Below are positions 62,401 to 64,000 of a DNA stretch of 64,000 nucleotides, in pieces. This DNA comes from Eledone cirrhosa. Its lineage: Eukaryota; Mollusca; Cephalopoda; Octopoda; Eledonidae. The stretch covers positions 11,214,181 through 11,278,180 of the forward strand of contig OZ024742.1 in assembly GCA_964016885.1 (NCBI GenBank). The letters are read 5' to 3'. How positions within the stretch are numbered: the first letter of the stretch is position 1; the number at the start of each line of letters is the position of its first letter. The notes beneath the pieces are model-generated. The model made no database searches and was not told the origin of the DNA. It saw only the letters and a list, made by a program, of their open reading frames with translations. Both the position numbers and the translations under genes were made by a program.

Positions 62401-64000
62401 ACATGCTGTATATATACTGTACATGCTGTATATATACTGTACATGCTGTATATATATACAGTACATGATGTATATATACTGTACATGCGGTATATATACT
62501 GTACATGCTGTATATATAATGTACATGGTGTATATATACTGTACATGGTGTATATATACTGTAAATGGTGTATATATACTGTACATGCTGTATATATAAT
62601 GTACATGCTGTATATATAATGTACATAGTGTATATATACTGTACATGGTGTATATATTCTGTACATGCTGTATATATACTGTACATACTGTATATATGCT
62701 GAGCATGCTGTATATATACTGTACATGCTGCATACATATAATGTACATGGTGTATATATAATGTACATGCTGTATATATAATTTACATGGTGTATATATG
62801 ATTTACATGGTGTATATATAATTTACATGGTGTATATATACTGTATATGCTGTATATATACTGTACATGCCGTATATGTAATGTACGTTGTGTATATATA
62901 CTTTAATGCTGTATATATACTGTACATGCTGTATATATACAGTACATGCTGTATGTATATTCTACATGATGTATATATACTGTACATAGTGTATATATAC
63001 TCTACATGATGAATATATATAATGTAGATGCTGTATATATACTGTACATGATGTATATATACTGTACATTGTGTATATATACTGTACATGCTGTATATAT
63101 ATAATGTACATGCTGTATATATACTGTACATGCATTATATATACTGTACATGATGTATATATAATGTACATGCTGTATATATACTGTACATGCTGTATAT
63201 ATACTGTACATGCTGTATATATAATGTACTTGCTGTATATATAATGTACATGCTGTATATATACTGTACATCCTGTATATATAATGTATATGCTCTATAT
63301 ATACTGTACATGATGTATATATATATACACTGTACATGCTGTATATATACAATACATGCCGTATATATATAATGTACATGCTGTATATATACTCTACATA
63401 GTGTATATATACTGTAGATGGTGTATATATAATGTACATGCTGTACATATAATGTACATGCTGTATATATACTGTACATAGTGTATATAACTGTACATGC
63501 TGTATATATAATGTACATGCTGTATATATAATGTACATGCTGTATCTATATAATGCACATGATGTATATATACTGTACATGCTATATATATAATGTACAT
63601 GCTGTATTTATAATATACATTGTGTATATATACTGTACATGCTGTATATATAATGTACATGCTCTATATATACTTTACATGATGTATATATAATGTACAT
63701 GCTGTATATATATACTTTACATGATGTATATATAATGTACATGCTGTATATATACTGTACATGCTGTATATATATACTGTACATGCTGTATATATATACT
63801 GTATATGCTGTATATATACTGAACATGCTGTATACATATAATGTACATGTTTTGTATATAATGTACATAGTGTATATATACTGTACATGCTGTATATATA
63901 ATGTACATGCTGTATATATATACTGTACATGCTGTATATAGACTGTACATGCTGTATATATATACTGTACATCCTGTATATATACTGTACATGCAGTATA
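56455..64000. repeat. Array D: 20-bp A/T-rich satellite (TGTATATATACTGTACATGC)
   Basis: Two near-equal forms of a 20-bp unit alternate, TGTATATATACTGTACATGC and TGTATATATAATGTACATGC, with 22- and 24-bp versions carrying extra TA steps. About 375 copies fit in the visible length, and the array continues past the window. Each unit holds two perfect palindromes: GTATATATAC and either TGTACA or ATGTACAT. The minus-strand unit contains no TAA, TAG or TGA in any frame, which explains the open frames of up to about 500 codons with a 20-residue Tyr/Ile/Cys period. I do not regard these as genes. Confidence 0.95.
57640..61140. repeat. Higher-order units within array D (1,075 / 1,247 / 643 bp)
   Basis: The rare variant GCTTTATACATATAATG marks homologous points at 57,927, 59,002, 60,249 and 60,892. 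It is followed each time by the CGGTATATATAATG variant and a matching order of C-type and A-type units. Offsets are 1,075, 1,247 and 643 bp. Local blocks of about 300-340 bp (frames starting at 60,430, 60,731 and 61,073) are also re-duplicated. Array D therefore has the same layered duplication as array C, but with shorter periods. Confidence 0.8.

Noticed and set aside
1..64000. Centromere identity by CENP-B box
   Set aside because: I found no match to a CENP-B box pattern in any repeat unit. The centromere idea stays an untested inference from satellite content only.

Overview
This 64-kb window contains no gene that I can support. About 98.5% of it is tandemly repeated DNA in four consecutive arrays built on different repeat units, with two short unique islands at about 5.48-5.54 kb and 55.63-56.45 kb. 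The larger island holds two degenerate tRNA-derived SINE-like sequences. Their wording (an inverted GTTCAAATCCC B box beside a GACCCCGTAAGGATGAAAGG block, and a GCAAGACACTTTATCTCACG block) matches what I remember of interspersed repeats abundant in octopus and squid genomes. The source is therefore most likely a coleoid cephalopod nuclear genome. This rests on recall and was not searched; the absence of genes and the scale of satellite DNA fit a large repeat-rich animal genome.

Layout. (1) Array A, 1-5,483: G/T-rich pentamers TGGTG/TAGTG, organised into 60-, 175-, 195- and 240-bp longer units. (2) Junction, 5,484-5,542: a unique imperfect hairpin where the + strand switches abruptly from G-rich, C-poor to C-rich, G-poor. 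(3) Array B, 5,543-8,850: C/A-rich octamers (TACACACA, CTCACACA). (4) Array C, 8,851-55,630: about 46.8 kb of a roughly 30-40-bp minisatellite (on the order of 1,300 units by estimate), each unit a CA run, a TATATA step and an inverted-repeat core GTCACAGACATGTGAC or GTCACAGACAAGTGAC. (5) Unique/SINE island, 55,631-56,454. (6) Array D, 56,455-64,000 and beyond the window: a 20-bp unit TGTATATATACTGTACATGC, about 375 copies.

Array C has a layered history readable from rare marker variants. Four copies of a roughly 7.0-7.8-kb higher-order unit run from about 10.5 to 39.2 kb, a 1,366-bp tandem duplication lies at 39.2-41.4 kb, copies offset by 4.85-4.88 kb and 5.98 kb fill 43-55.6 kb, and a 420-bp duplication is nested in the last of these. 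Dinucleotide runs at matching positions differ in length between copies. This is what unequal exchange plus replication slippage would produce.

Many long open frames exist (up to about 500 codons in array D), but they are by-products of repeat units lacking stop codons in some frames; none is annotated as a gene. The most interesting content is structural: the skew switch at 5.5 kb, the conserved inverted-repeat core of array C, the 12-bp inverted repeats bracketing the first SINE-like element, and the sign that array D began growing at the 3' end of the second SINE-like element.
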